Origin: Anaerolineales bacterium
GTDB lineage: Bacteria > Chloroflexota > Anaerolineae > Anaerolineales > UBA4823
Length of the DNA: 41,261 bases
Direction of reading: 5' to 3'
NCBI GenBank assembly: GCA_020060465.1
Contig: JAGVAD010000036.1
Location: 1 to 41,261, forward strand
Notes under the pieces: model-generated
Told to the model about the DNA's origin: nothing
Databases searched by the model: none
The model's input: only the letters and a program-made list of their open reading frames with translations
In this document: positions 16,289-24,732 of the stretch, piece after piece
How the letters are laid out: the number at the start of each line of letters is the position of its first letter
Position numbering within the stretch: the first letter of the stretch is position 1
Program-made: the position numbers and the translations under genes

Positions 16289-17482
16289 ATGTCACGCAAA
16301 CTTTTGACCCTGTTTATCCTGTTTATAATCCCGGCGTTGGTGATCGCCGGATGCCGCCCAAGCACGCCTGCAACCAGCCCGGCTGGCGGCGCGCCGGCTC
16401 AGCCCGTAGTAGAAACAGTTGAAGTGGTGCGCACGGTGGTAGTCACCGTTGAAGTACCCGTACCAGGTGAGGCGCCTGCCGCCACGCCGCAGGTGAAAAT
16501 TGAAGTCGCCCAGGCGCCCGGCTTTGGCGATACGCTCAAAGCCGTACAGGCGCGCGGCAATGTGATCTGCGGCGTGAACGGGCAACTACCCGGCTTCAGC
16601 TTCCTCGATCCGCAGGGCAATTTCTCCGGCTTCGACGCCGACTTCTGCCGGGCGCTGGCCGCCGCCATCTTTGGCGACCCAAGCAAAGTGGAGTTTCGCG
16701 CCACCACCACCCAGGAACGTTTCACCGTGCTACAAACTGGGGAGATTGACGTGCTGATGCGCAACACCACCTGGACGTTGGTGCGCGACACCGAGCTAGG
16801 CTTGAACTTCACCGCGACCACATTCTATGACGGGCAGGGTATTATGGTGCCGAAAGACAGCGGCATCGCCAGCCTGCAAGACCTGGAAGGTGGCACTATC
16901 TGTGTGCAGAAAGGCACCACCACCGAGTTGAATCTGGCCGATGTAATGGCAACTGAGGGCATCAGCTACACGCCGGCGGTTTTTGACGATGTGAACGCCA
17001 CCTATGGCGCCTATGCCGAGGGGCGCTGCGATGCTGTGACCTCCGACAAGTCTCAGCTCTCGTCGGTGGCGAAGGGCTTGCTGCCGGATCCTGATAATCA
17101 CGTGATCCTGGATGTCACCCTTTCGAAAGAGCCCCTTGGCCCGGTAGTGCGTCACGGTGATGACCAATGGCTGGATATCGTTAAATGGACGATCTTCGCC
17201 ACCTTCGCGGCGGAAGAATACGGCATTTCTTCGGCCAATGTGGACGAAATCCGCAGCAGCACCGAGAACCCAGAGTTGAAACGCCTGTTAGGATTGGAAG
17301 GCGATTTAGGCGCCAAGCTTGGCCTGAGCAACGATTTCGCTTATAACATTATCAAGCTGGTAGGCAACTACAGCGAAATCTATGACCGCAGTCTGGGTGA
17401 AAACACACCCACCTTCATTCCGCGCGGCCTGAATAGCCTGTACACCAACGGTGGTTTGCTCTACTCGCCGCCCTTCCGTTAA
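16289..17482 (+). CDS. aapJ: General L-amino-acid ABC transporter, substrate-binding lipoprotein
   Basis: 397 residues. A lipoprotein signal ends in LVIAGC (Cys22). A spacer with the VEVVRTVVVTVEVPV linker typical of Chloroflexota binding proteins follows. From about residue 90 there is a family-3 amino-acid binding domain: VICGVNGQLPGFSFLDPQG, FSGFDADFCRALAAAIFGD, then the AapJ-type WTLVRDTELGLNFTATTFYD and EGRCDAVTSDKSQLSS. It captures amino acids outside the membrane and delivers them to AapQM. The start has a strong GGAGGAGAGG site. It is first in a four-gene operon. A stable hairpin follows its stop, which may protect the 5' part of the mRNA and favour high yield of this subunit. Confidence 0.95.
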   Translation: MSRKLLTLFILFIIPALVIAGCRPSTPATSPAGGAPAQPVVETVEVVRTVVVTVEVPVPGEAPAATPQVKIEVAQAPGFGDTLKAVQARGNVICGVNGQLPGFSFLDPQGNFSGFDADFCRALAAAIFGDPSKVEFRATTTQERFTVLQTGEIDVLMRNTTWTLVRDTELGLNFTATTFYDGQGIMVPKDSGIASLQDLEGGTICVQKGTTTELNLADVMATEGISYTPAVFDDVNATYGAYAEGRCDAVTSDKSQLSSVAKGLLPDPDNHVILDVTLSKEPLGPVVRHGDDQWLDIVKWTIFATFAAEEYGISSANVDEIRSSTENPELKRLLGLEGDLGAKLGLSNDFAYNIIKLVGNYSEIYDRSLGENTPTFIPRGLNSLYTNGGLLYSPPFR

Positions 17483-17552
17483 TCACATCCCGTCCACCCT
17501 GCCATTCTCTGCCTGACGGAGGGCGAAAATGGCGCGGGCTGGCGCCCGTTCT

Positions 17553-17580
17553 GAGGGCAGCGGATAGAACCGCTGCCCTC
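17553..17580 (+). promoter_or_regulatory. Intercistronic hairpin between aapJ and aapQ
   Basis: GAGGGCAGCGG (17553-17563), loop ATAGAA, CCGCTGCCCTC (17570-17580): a perfect 11-bp GC-rich stem. No T-run follows, so it is not a classical terminator. It more likely blocks 3' exonucleases or reduces read-through. Confidence 0.7.
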
Positions 17581-17617
17581 CGTGAACCGTTTGCCGCAAC
17601 GAAAAGGGCTTCGTAGC

Positions 17618-18802
17618 ATGAACAACCGCCGACTTTTAATTTCCCATGCAGTCCCCTTTTGGCGAGATGAGCGCTTCCTAAAAGCACTTGGCCAGGCGAT
17701 TTTTCTGCTGGCGCTGGCTCTCATCCTGGGTTATTTTATCCGTAATATGTTGGGCAATCTGCGCCAACAGGGTCTGGGCCTGGGATTTGATTTTCTGCGC
17801 CTGACCGCCGGTTTTGACATCGGCGAGCATTTGATTCCTTATAGCCGCAGCCATACATATTTACAAGCCTTCGCAGTTGGATTGCTCAACACTGCGCTGG
17901 TCTCTGGCCTGGGGATTCTTCTAGCCACTCTGCTAGGGGTCATCTTTGGCGTGGCGCAGCTTTCCGGCAACTTCTTGGTGCGCTCAGCGGCGCGCGGTTA
18001 CATTGAATTGCTGCGCAACCTGCCGCTGCTGGTGTTATTGATCTTTCTATACTCCACCGTTTTCATACAGTTTCCCCGCGTGCGCGAAGCTATTATCCTG
18101 CCCGGACCAGTGTATTTGACAAACCGCGGCGTGGCCATCCCCTGGGGAACGCCGACGGATACTTTTTCCACTTATTTACAAATACTAGGCGCAGGGTTGA
18201 TCCTGGCGCTACTGGTGGCTGTCGGGCTATCCTGGTACGGAAAGCGCAGCGGACGCCCGCCGCTGACGCTGTTCTGGGCAGCGCTTACCTTTCTGCTCGC
18301 CGCCGCAACCGGATGGCTGCTGCTGCCCAACCCACCGCTGGAAGCGAACCTACCCGCCGTGCAGGGGCTACGTCTGGCTGGCGGCTTGCAGCTTTCGCCC
18401 GAATTCATGGCTCTGCTCAGCGGACTCTCCATCTACACTTCGGCGTTCATCGCCGATGTGGTGCGGGCGGGCATTCAGTCCGTCTCGCGCGGCCAGGTGG
18501 AAGCAGCCAAGTCGCTGGGGCTGACGGGTTTTCAGACCCTGCGTCTGGTGGTCTTTCCACAAGCGCTGCGCGTGATCATCCCCCCGCTGACCAGCCAGTA
18601 CTTGAACCTGACCAAGAACTCCTCGCTGGCAGTGGCCATCGGTTACCCGGAGCTGTTCCATGTTTCGGGGACGGTGCTGAACCAGAGCGGCAGAGCCGTA
18701 GAGGTGATCGCCCTGGTAATGGCGGTGTATTTATCCATCAGTTTGTTCACTTCCGCTCTGATGAATCTTTATAACCGCCGCGTGCGGCTGGTGGAGCGCT
18801 GA
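17618..18802 (+). CDS. aapQ: General L-amino-acid ABC transporter permease
   Basis: About 394 residues with roughly eight hydrophobic segments, and the long insert between the first permease segments that is usual for AapQ. It carries LNTALVSGLGILLATLLGVI and ELLRNLPLLVLLIFLY, and the ATPase-contact EAA loop is VEAAKSLGLTGFQTLRLVVFPQALRVIIPP. It forms the membrane channel with AapM. ATG 17618 has AAGGG eight bases upstream. The alternative GTG at 17582 would begin beside the preceding hairpin and is rejected. The stop is five bases from the aapM ATG. Confidence 0.93.
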   Translation: MNNRRLLISHAVPFWRDERFLKALGQAIFLLALALILGYFIRNMLGNLRQQGLGLGFDFLRLTAGFDIGEHLIPYSRSHTYLQAFAVGLLNTALVSGLGILLATLLGVIFGVAQLSGNFLVRSAARGYIELLRNLPLLVLLIFLYSTVFIQFPRVREAIILPGPVYLTNRGVAIPWGTPTDTFSTYLQILGAGLILALLVAVGLSWYGKRSGRPPLTLFWAALTFLLAAATGWLLLPNPPLEANLPAVQGLRLAGGLQLSPEFMALLSGLSIYTSAFIADVVRAGIQSVSRGQVEAAKSLGLTGFQTLRLVVFPQALRVIIPPLTSQYLNLTKNSSLAVAIGYPELFHVSGTVLNQSGRAVEVIALVMAVYLSISLFTSALMNLYNRRVRLVER

Positions 18803-18806
18803 TGCC

Positions 18807-20015
18807 ATGACGACTACTTACTCCAAAGCCAACATCCTGCCGCCGCCATCCGAAAGCAGTACGCTCTGGGGATGGGCGCGCAAAAATCTGTTTAAAACCT
18901 GGTACGACACCTTGCTCACCTTCTTCATACTGGGGGTTTTGTATGCTCTCATACGACCCTTCATCGCCTGGGCAATCGGCAAGGCCCAGTGGGAGGTCGT
19001 ACAGGTCAACTTTCGCCTGTTGATGGTGGGACAGTACCCAGCCGCTGAAACCTGGCGCGCCTGGTTGTGCCTGTATCTGCTGGCGGGCATCCTCGGTCTC
19101 TCGCTGGGCGTCTGGGCGCGGCAAAAACCCTGGCTGAGCGCGATCCTGCTGCTCTCGCCAGTTTTGCTGGTTTTCTATCCCGACCTCAGCAGCGAGGCGC
19201 GGAATCGCCTGTTAGGCCTGGCGTTGACCGCACTGCTCGCCTTTGCGTTTGGGCGCTGGCGAGGGGCCAGGTTGGGGCGGGCGGCAGTGATTTTGTGGGT
19301 TTTGTACTTTCCTGCCGTGTTGATTATCATACGCGGCGGCGGGCTGCTGGAAAACCTGGCGCCAGCCGTGCCAACCAGCCTTTGGGGTGGGCTGATGCTG
19401 ACCTTCCTACTTACTGTGGTTGGCATTCTGTTCTCATTCCCATTAGGAGTACTGTTAGCGTTGGGCCGTCGTTCCAGCCTACCAGCAGCGCGTTGGGTAA
19501 GCATCACCTACATCGAAGTGATCCGCGGCGTACCTCTGGTGACCATCTTGTTCATGTCCAGCGTGATGGTGCCATTGTTCCTGCCCAGCGGCGTACGCCC
19601 TGACCGCGTTCTGCGCGCCATGATAGGCATCACCCTGTTCACCGCCGCCTACCTGGCGGAGAATGTGCGCGGCGGCTTGCAGGCCATCCCCCGTGGCCAG
19701 TTTGAGGCTGCCCACGCCCTGGGATTGAGCGGCTTTCATACAATGGCGCTGATTATCTTACCGCAGGCGCTGCGCACAGTCATCCCAGTGATCATGGGGC
19801 TATTTATCGCTCTGTTCAAAGACACCTCCCTGGTGGCTACCATCGGGTTGTTGGAGTTGCTGGGCATCTCGCGCAGCATTCTGGCGCAGCCGCAATACGT
19901 CAGCTTTCAGCGCGAGGTATATTTGTTCATTTCCCTGATCTATTGGATCTTCAGCTACGGCATGTCTTATGCCAGCCGCCGTCTGGAAACGCGTTTAGGG
20001 GTAGGCGAGCGCTAA
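18807..20015 (+). CDS. aapM: General L-amino-acid ABC transporter permease
   Basis: 402 residues with several N-terminal hydrophobic segments, then the permease core. Key blocks are GGLMLTFLLTVVGILFSFPL, YIEVIRGVPLVTILFMSSVM, and the EAA loop FEAAHALGLSGFHTMALIILPQALRTVIPV. It partners AapQ in the channel and contacts AapP through the EAA loop. The gene starts five bases after the aapQ stop, showing tight coupling. Length and layout match the AapM family. Confidence 0.94.
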   Translation: MTTTYSKANILPPPSESSTLWGWARKNLFKTWYDTLLTFFILGVLYALIRPFIAWAIGKAQWEVVQVNFRLLMVGQYPAAETWRAWLCLYLLAGILGLSLGVWARQKPWLSAILLLSPVLLVFYPDLSSEARNRLLGLALTALLAFAFGRWRGARLGRAAVILWVLYFPAVLIIIRGGGLLENLAPAVPTSLWGGLMLTFLLTVVGILFSFPLGVLLALGRRSSLPAARWVSITYIEVIRGVPLVTILFMSSVMVPLFLPSGVRPDRVLRAMIGITLFTAAYLAENVRGGLQAIPRGQFEAAHALGLSGFHTMALIILPQALRTVIPVIMGLFIALFKDTSLVATIGLLELLGISRSILAQPQYVSFQREVYLFISLIYWIFSYGMSYASRRLETRLGVGER

Positions 20016-20062
20016 TGAGTATAAACTTCCCCTGCGCGTGAACCCTGTCAAAGGAGTTTTCC

Positions 20063-20857
<795 letters not shown>

Positions 20858-20882
20858 ACCTTGTCCTGCATCCCCAAAACAA

Positions 20883-20917
20883 AAGACTTCAAAAGCCTCG
20901 GAGGCTTTTGAAGTCTT
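20883..20917. terminator. Bidirectional terminator between aapP and sodA
   Basis: AAGACTTCAAAAGCCTC (20883-20899), one base, then its exact complement (20901-20917). On the minus strand the stem runs into TTTTGTTTTGG, giving a good U-tract for sodA. On the plus strand the run is shorter (TCTTCTC), but the stem serves the aap operon. Confidence 0.88.
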
Positions 20918-20945
20918 CTCGATATCCGCTGAGCCAGGGCGGAAA

Positions 20946-21557
20946 TTATCCTTTAGCGGCCTGATACAGCGAGTTCACGAAGTCCCAGTTCACAATGCTC
21001 CAGAAATTCTTCACGTATTCTGGGCGACGATTCTGGTACTTCAGATAATAGGCGTGTTCCCAAACATCTAAGCCCAAAATGGGCGTCTGGCCATCCATCA
21101 ATGGACTGTCCTGGTTTGCAGTGGAAAGCACTTGCAACTTCTTCTGACCGTTCACCACCAGCCATGCCCAGCCAGAACCGAAACGGGTGATAGCCGCGTT
21201 ACTGAACTGTTCGACAAAGCTATCGAAAGAGCTAAACGTGGCGTTGATCTCTTGCGCCAGCGCGCCGCTGGGTGTTTTGCTGCCGCCGGGGGCAATCCAA
21301 TCCCAGAATAAAGTGTGGTTATAATGACCACCGCCGTTGTTGCGCACCGCAGTACGGATGTTCTCTGGAACTTGCTGAATATTGCGTAAAATCCATTCGA
21401 TAGACTTGGACTGCAAATCTGGGGCGCTTTCGAGCGCCTTGTTCAAATTCGCCACGTACGCGCCGTGGTGCTTATCGTGGTGAATTTCCATGGTCATTGC
21501 ATCAATGACCGGCTCTAACGCGTTGAAGGCATACTTAAGTGGGGGTAGTTCAAACAT
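20946..21557 (-). CDS. sodA: Fe/Mn superoxide dismutase
   Basis: 203 residues. It converts superoxide to hydrogen peroxide and oxygen in the cytoplasm. All metal ligands are visible: His26 (MEIHHDKHH), His81 ([11 protein letters not shown]), and Asp164 with His168 ([13 protein letters not shown]). The GGGHYNHT context and QDSPLMDG favour a manganese or cambialistic enzyme, but metal choice cannot be fixed from sequence. It is transcribed alone, between its own palindrome-bearing promoter and a strong terminator. The symbol is given for the family. Confidence 0.96.
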   Translation of the reverse strand: MFELPPLKYAFNALEPVIDAMTMEIHHDKHHGAYVANLNKALESAPDLQSKSIEWILRNIQQVPENIRTAVRNNGGGHYNHTLFWDWIAPGGSKTPSGALAQEINATFSSFDSFVEQFSNAAITRFGSGWAWLVVNGQKKLQVLSTANQDSPLMDGQTPILGLDVWEHAYYLKYQNRRPEYVKNFWSIVNWDFVNSLYQAAKG

Positions 21558-21613
21558 AAATCTCTCCCTGTTTCGAGATAATTGAATTGGATCAGGTCAT
21601 CATGAACAAGAGA

Positions 21614-21642
21614 ATATTACTATAAATCACCTTTATAGTCAA
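21614..21642 (-). promoter_or_regulatory. sodA promoter with a palindromic operator in the spacer
   Basis: Minus strand TTGACT (21642-21637), 17 bp, TAATAT (21619-21614). A perfect inverted repeat ACTATAAA-N5-TTTATAGT (21619-21639) fills the space between the two boxes. This placement suits a metal- or redox-responsive repressor. Confidence 0.7.
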
Positions 21643-21746
21643 TTTAATTTGTATAAGAATCGTATAAGAAATTATCACCTGGCGTATGAAGGGATGCGTC
21701 GCTTTCCATAAAGCTAACATTAATGCCCTTCTATCGCCCATATTGC

Positions 21747-21775
21747 TTGACAAAGGCGATCGGGGAGGCTACAAT
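21747..21775 (+). promoter_or_regulatory. Sigma-70 promoter of the ferredoxin gene
   Basis: TTGACA (21747-21752), 17 bp, TACAAT (21770-21775), about 96 bp before the ferredoxin ATG. The 314-bp region 21558-21871 otherwise contains only the divergent sodA promoter. Confidence 0.78.
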
Positions 21776-21871
21776 TTTCACAGCTTGGTTATATTAGCGG
21801 CCCAAATTTCAGGTCTTTAGAAAAGAACGGCGCAAAAATCTAAACAGCTATCCACACAGGAGGATCATCCC

Positions 21872-22273
21872 ATGACCCATATTATCACCAGTTTATGTTT
21901 ACGCGACGCTGGTTGCGTAGAAGTTTGCCCGGTGGAATGCATTGTCCCCGGAAAACCAATCGAAGAATGGCCCTGGTATTACATTGATCCAGACACCTGC
22001 ATTGACTGCGGCGCATGCATCCCGGAATGCCCGTACGAGGCAATCTTCCCAGAAGATGAGGTGCCCTCCGCCTACACTGCCAAGGGCGGTGAATACATCA
22101 GCAAAGTCGGCCTGACCGGACACTACGAGGGTGTGAACCATCATGGCGAGCCAGTGGTGCTGGACTGCGTGCGCCAGCTCGAAGCCGGCGAAGTGGTTGA
22201 CCTGACCCCCGATATTCAGCCCAATTACGATTACTTCAGCAAGGGCACTGGCTACAAAGCCCTGGAAATGTAA
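21872..22273 (+). CDS. Two-cluster (7Fe/8Fe) ferredoxin with C-terminal extension
   Basis: 133 residues. It is an electron carrier with two iron-sulfur clusters. Cys9, 15, 19 and 23 (SLCLRDAGCVEVCPVECI) and Cys43, 46, 49 and 53 (CIDCGACIPECP) are the ligands. The wide Cys9-Cys15 spacing resembles seven-iron ferredoxins with one 3Fe-4S and one 4Fe-4S cluster. After residue 65 a 65-residue tail (KVGLTGHYEGVNHHGEPVV and on) replaces the short end of small ferredoxins. AGGAGG lies eight bases before the ATG. It has its own promoter and terminator, so the partner enzymes are not revealed by context. Confidence 0.92.
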   Translation: MTHIITSLCLRDAGCVEVCPVECIVPGKPIEEWPWYYIDPDTCIDCGACIPECPYEAIFPEDEVPSAYTAKGGEYISKVGLTGHYEGVNHHGEPVVLDCVRQLEAGEVVDLTPDIQPNYDYFSKGTGYKALEM

Positions 22274-22297
22274 GCGCCACGCTGTGTCTGTTCATCA

Positions 22298-22340
22298 GAG
22301 TTTGCCCGGCTGTCGTAATCAGCGCGGGCAAACTCTTTTT
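22298..22340 (+). terminator. Intrinsic terminator of the ferredoxin gene
   Basis: GAGTTTGCCCG (22298-22308) pairs with CGGGCAAACTC (22325-22335), followed by TTTTT. Confidence 0.9.
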
Positions 22341-22406
22341 GATTCCTCATCTCTTGTTCTCCGAGAAATCAACCGACCTTCGCTCCGCTGCCTGATGACG
22401 CCCAGT

Positions 22407-23279
22407 TTAGTCGCTTTGTTGTGTAAGCAATTGTAGATTGCCTGCGCCCATCTCCACAGTGATCGTCAGGGTGGGGCCGCCGCCCATCAACCGATACTCA
22501 TCTCCCGAACCCTGCCACTCGCCCTGAGTTTCCACATTCGTCAGTCCACCTTTGATTGTGAGGCGCACGTTAAAACCAGCCGGCGCGATGATCTTTAGCT
22601 GGCTGGCGCCTGCCTGAATGGAAACGTCTGCATCGCGTTGCAACTGACCGGAGAAGTCCAGGGTATAGTTGCCGAAACCGCTACGGAAGATGAAATGCTC
22701 GAAATTGGCGTTCGCCAGGTCCGAAAGACGCAGGTTGGAGGCGCCGGTCGAATAACGCAGCGTATCCATAACCACAGGATTGGGTTCAGAGAAGCGCAGC
22801 CGGACATCTGCTGCGCCATCGCTGATAGTTAGCGACTTCAGCGGCACGCCGCCCAGGTCGAAATCGCCCTGATATGCTCCGGCGTTGATGGTCAACAGTA
22901 GTGGCGTCTCCCCCAGTTTAAGATCCCATTCGTTGCGCACCTCATCACTCAGGCGCGGGATGCCATTGATCTCCAGATCGCCCGTTTCCAACTTTACATG
23001 GTTGCCTTCAATGCTGAACCTGGGCTTGAAATCCGCTACATTATAAGCCGCCTCGCCGCTGATCAGGGCGTCTTTCGCCCCACCTTGCAATTCGAGTTTC
23101 CCGGCGCCAAAATTAAGCGTCAGTTCTACTTCTTCCGCATCTGGCACGGGAATCCGAATATCTTCATATACAACGGGACCGGTCACAATACGATCCATTG
23201 GTATATTAAACGTAACCCCGCAAGCCATGGAAACCACGGCCAGCGCTGCGGCTGCAATCAACACAGTTCGATAAGCCAT
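22407..23279 (-). CDS. Lipoprotein with LiaF/toast-rack-like adhesin domain
   Basis: About 290 residues. The signal sequence ends in VSMAC (Cys20, slightly atypical lipobox). The rest is repeated short beta strands, such as VELTLNFGAGKLELQGG, LLTINAGAYQGDFDLGG, ADVSIQAGASQLKIIAPAGF and TLTITVEMGAGNLQL. This is the pattern of the beta-helical toast-rack/LiaF-type domains often seen in Chloroflexota envelope proteins. It is probably anchored outside the membrane; no specific role can be given. ATG 23279 has GGAGGAG four bases upstream and is chosen over an upstream start at 23318. Single-gene unit by appearance. Confidence 0.85.
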   Translation of the reverse strand: MAYRTVLIAAAALAVVSMACGVTFNIPMDRIVTGPVVYEDIRIPVPDAEEVELTLNFGAGKLELQGGAKDALISGEAAYNVADFKPRFSIEGNHVKLETGDLEINGIPRLSDEVRNEWDLKLGETPLLLTINAGAYQGDFDLGGVPLKSLTISDGAADVRLRFSEPNPVVMDTLRYSTGASNLRLSDLANANFEHFIFRSGFGNYTLDFSGQLQRDADVSIQAGASQLKIIAPAGFNVRLTIKGGLTNVETQGEWQGSGDEYRLMGGGPTLTITVEMGAGNLQLLTQQSD

Positions 23280-23378
23280 AGTTCTCCTCCAACGTTTGAT
23301 CTTCACACATGATTTCATTATCCTCTACGCAGGAGCAGCCAATTCGTCGCGCCAGCAGCTAAAACCACTTCATCCAGG

Positions 23379-23936
23379 TTAGCGAGAAATCCTACGGACT
23401 GCCAACTTCACCGTCAGGCCATAAAAAGCATACACCAGCCCCAGGAACAGCAAGGCAAACTTGAGCAAAGCAGACAGGCGCGCCAACCCCGGCCAGGGCG
23501 TTGCTGCCGCCCCGCTTAGCAGCATGGTCGTCAAGGCGATATTTTCCACTGCGTCGAATGCTGCCGCCAGCCAGGCCCCCACCGCCAGGGGTTGAGCCAG
23601 GAAAGCCAACGGCCAGCCGCGCGCCCGCAGCCCATCGCCGCTCATCCAGCTCGCCAGGCTGAAAGCCAGCGCATACATCAGCATAAAAAGGTAATCCAAC
23701 CCCAGATTGAAAGCCGCAGTGCGCTGCGCCGAGACGTCCCAGGAGTTCAATATTTCCGCCGCCCTCTTAACCGAACCAGCTAGTTCAAACGAAACAATGC
23801 CCATCGGCGCGGCTGGGGTGATCAACGTGGATCCTGCCAGGTTGAGCGCCAGCATCAGCCCCAAAGAAGCGAAAAGCGAGATGCCAAAAGCCAGCGAGCG
23901 ATGAATTTTGAGCGAGATAATTTGTGCAGCGGCCAT
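23379..23936 (-). CDS. Four-helix integral membrane protein of unknown function
   Basis: About 185 residues with four hydrophobic helices (near residues 15-38, 80-98, 110-140 and 155-178) and few polar loops. Notable conserved-looking motifs are FNLGLDYLFMLMYALAFSLA and the charged, intramembrane-like AAFDAVENIAL. I do not recognise a named family. ATG 23936 has AAAGGG seven bases upstream, better than ATG 23942, which almost touches it. A TTGCGC-N17-GATACT promoter may lie just upstream. It is separate from the cold-shock gene, whose terminator lies at 24009-24040. Confidence 0.8.
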   Translation of the reverse strand: MAAAQIISLKIHRSLAFGISLFASLGLMLALNLAGSTLITPAAPMGIVSFELAGSVKRAAEILNSWDVSAQRTAAFNLGLDYLFMLMYALAFSLASWMSGDGLRARGWPLAFLAQPLAVGAWLAAAFDAVENIALTTMLLSGAAATPWPGLARLSALLKFALLFLGLVYAFYGLTVKLAVRRISR

Positions 23937-24008
23937 AAACATTCCCTTTCATAAGAATACACAAAGTATCCCACAAGGTAGGCGGCAGCGCAATTGTTGA
24001 GTAAGAAT

Positions 24009-24040
24009 AAAAAAACACCCGCCGGTTCACGACAGGTGTT
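24009..24040 (-). terminator. Intrinsic terminator of the cold-shock gene
   Basis: On the minus strand AACACCTG and CGGGTGTT form an eight-pair stem (24040-24033 with 24021-24014, one G-U), running into a T-rich tract. Confidence 0.85.
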
Positions 24041-24060
24041 TTCGAATCATCGCTCAGTGT

Positions 24061-24270
24061 TTACAGGACGACTACATCTTTGGCCTGCGGGCCTTTTGCG
24101 CCCTGTTCGATGGAAAACTCCACCTTTTGGCCTTCTTCGAGAGAACGGTAACCGTCGCTCTGAATAGCGGTGTGATGAACAAACACATCCGGTCCATTTT
24201 CACGGGCTAAGAAACCATAACCCTTGCTATTGTTGAACCACTTGACGGTCCCGATCGTTCGGCTTGACAT
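24061..24270 (-). CDS. Cold-shock domain protein
   Basis: About 69 residues, a single OB-fold cold-shock domain that binds single-stranded RNA or DNA and acts as an RNA chaperone. RNP1 is KGYGFLARE and RNP2 is DVFVHHTAI, with the usual [10 protein letters not shown] opening and KGPQAKDVV end. ATG 24270 follows GGAGAT by seven bases. The ATG at 24285 that would add five residues overlaps that ribosome-binding site and is rejected. The mRNA has a leader of about 137 nt that contains an intrinsic terminator (24339-24369), implying control by attenuation or anti-termination. Confidence 0.95.
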   Translation of the reverse strand: MSSRTIGTVKWFNNSKGYGFLARENGPDVFVHHTAIQSDGYRSLEEGQKVEFSIEQGAKGPQAKDVVVL

Positions 24271-24338
24271 ATTCTTTATCTCCATATTCTTGTACTAAAA
24301 AAGTTGATCTGTTACTCACCTGGCAGTCCCGATTCAAC

Positions 24339-24369
24339 AAAAAAGGCTCAAGAACAAACGCCTTGAGCC
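24339..24369 (-). terminator. Intrinsic terminator inside the cold-shock gene leader (putative attenuator)
   Basis: Minus strand GGCTCAAG (24369-24362), nine-base loop, CTTGAGCC (24352-24345), then TTTTTT (24344-24339). It lies between the promoter (24414-24441) and the start codon (24270), with no other gene it could end. Confidence 0.8.
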
Positions 24370-24413
24370 AAATCCTTTATTGAAAAGAAACCCTTCAGGC
24401 AAGTTCACAATGT

Positions 24414-24441
24414 ATTCTAACAGGAATCCCCAGAATGTCAA
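24414..24441 (-). promoter_or_regulatory. Sigma-70 promoter of the cold-shock gene
   Basis: Minus strand TTGACA (24441-24436), 16 bp, TAGAAT (24419-24414); predicted start near 24407. The region 24271-24732 holds no gene: it contains this promoter, the attenuator and the divergent glycosyltransferase promoter. Confidence 0.78.
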
Positions 24442-24476
24442 TGGGCAATTTTAGAACAAAAACTCAGCATAACCTA

Positions 24477-24505
24477 TTGACCGGCGTCGGAGGCTTGCAT
24501 ATAAT
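24477..24505 (+). promoter_or_regulatory. Sigma-70 promoter of the glycosyltransferase-GH130 operon
   Basis: TTGACC (24477-24482), 17 bp, perfect TATAAT (24500-24505). The leader would be about 220 nt. Near its start GCTCC (24541-24545) can pair with GGAGC (24551-24555), or GCTCCC (24541-24546) with GGGAGC (24558-24563), two mutually exclusive hairpins. Confidence 0.78.
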
Positions 24506-24732
24506 TTTCCAGACCGGACAAATATTTAGGACACAGTCAAGCTCCCACGCGGAGCAGGGGAGCAGTCCATGCAGGCACTAAGAACCATCAGATAGCAGCG
24601 TAACTTCCAATCAGGTTCAATCTTTTGATTGCATATTCGGCTGCATGGCAGAGATGGCGAGCGTAGACCCTCGCCTCCATTACCATTATCCTTATGTTGG
24701 GCAATAACTTATAGAAAAACGGAGGTAGAGTT

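Noticed and set aside
21899-22144. Minus-strand open frame over the ferredoxin gene
   Set aside because: Antisense to a gene with all eight cluster Cys residues.
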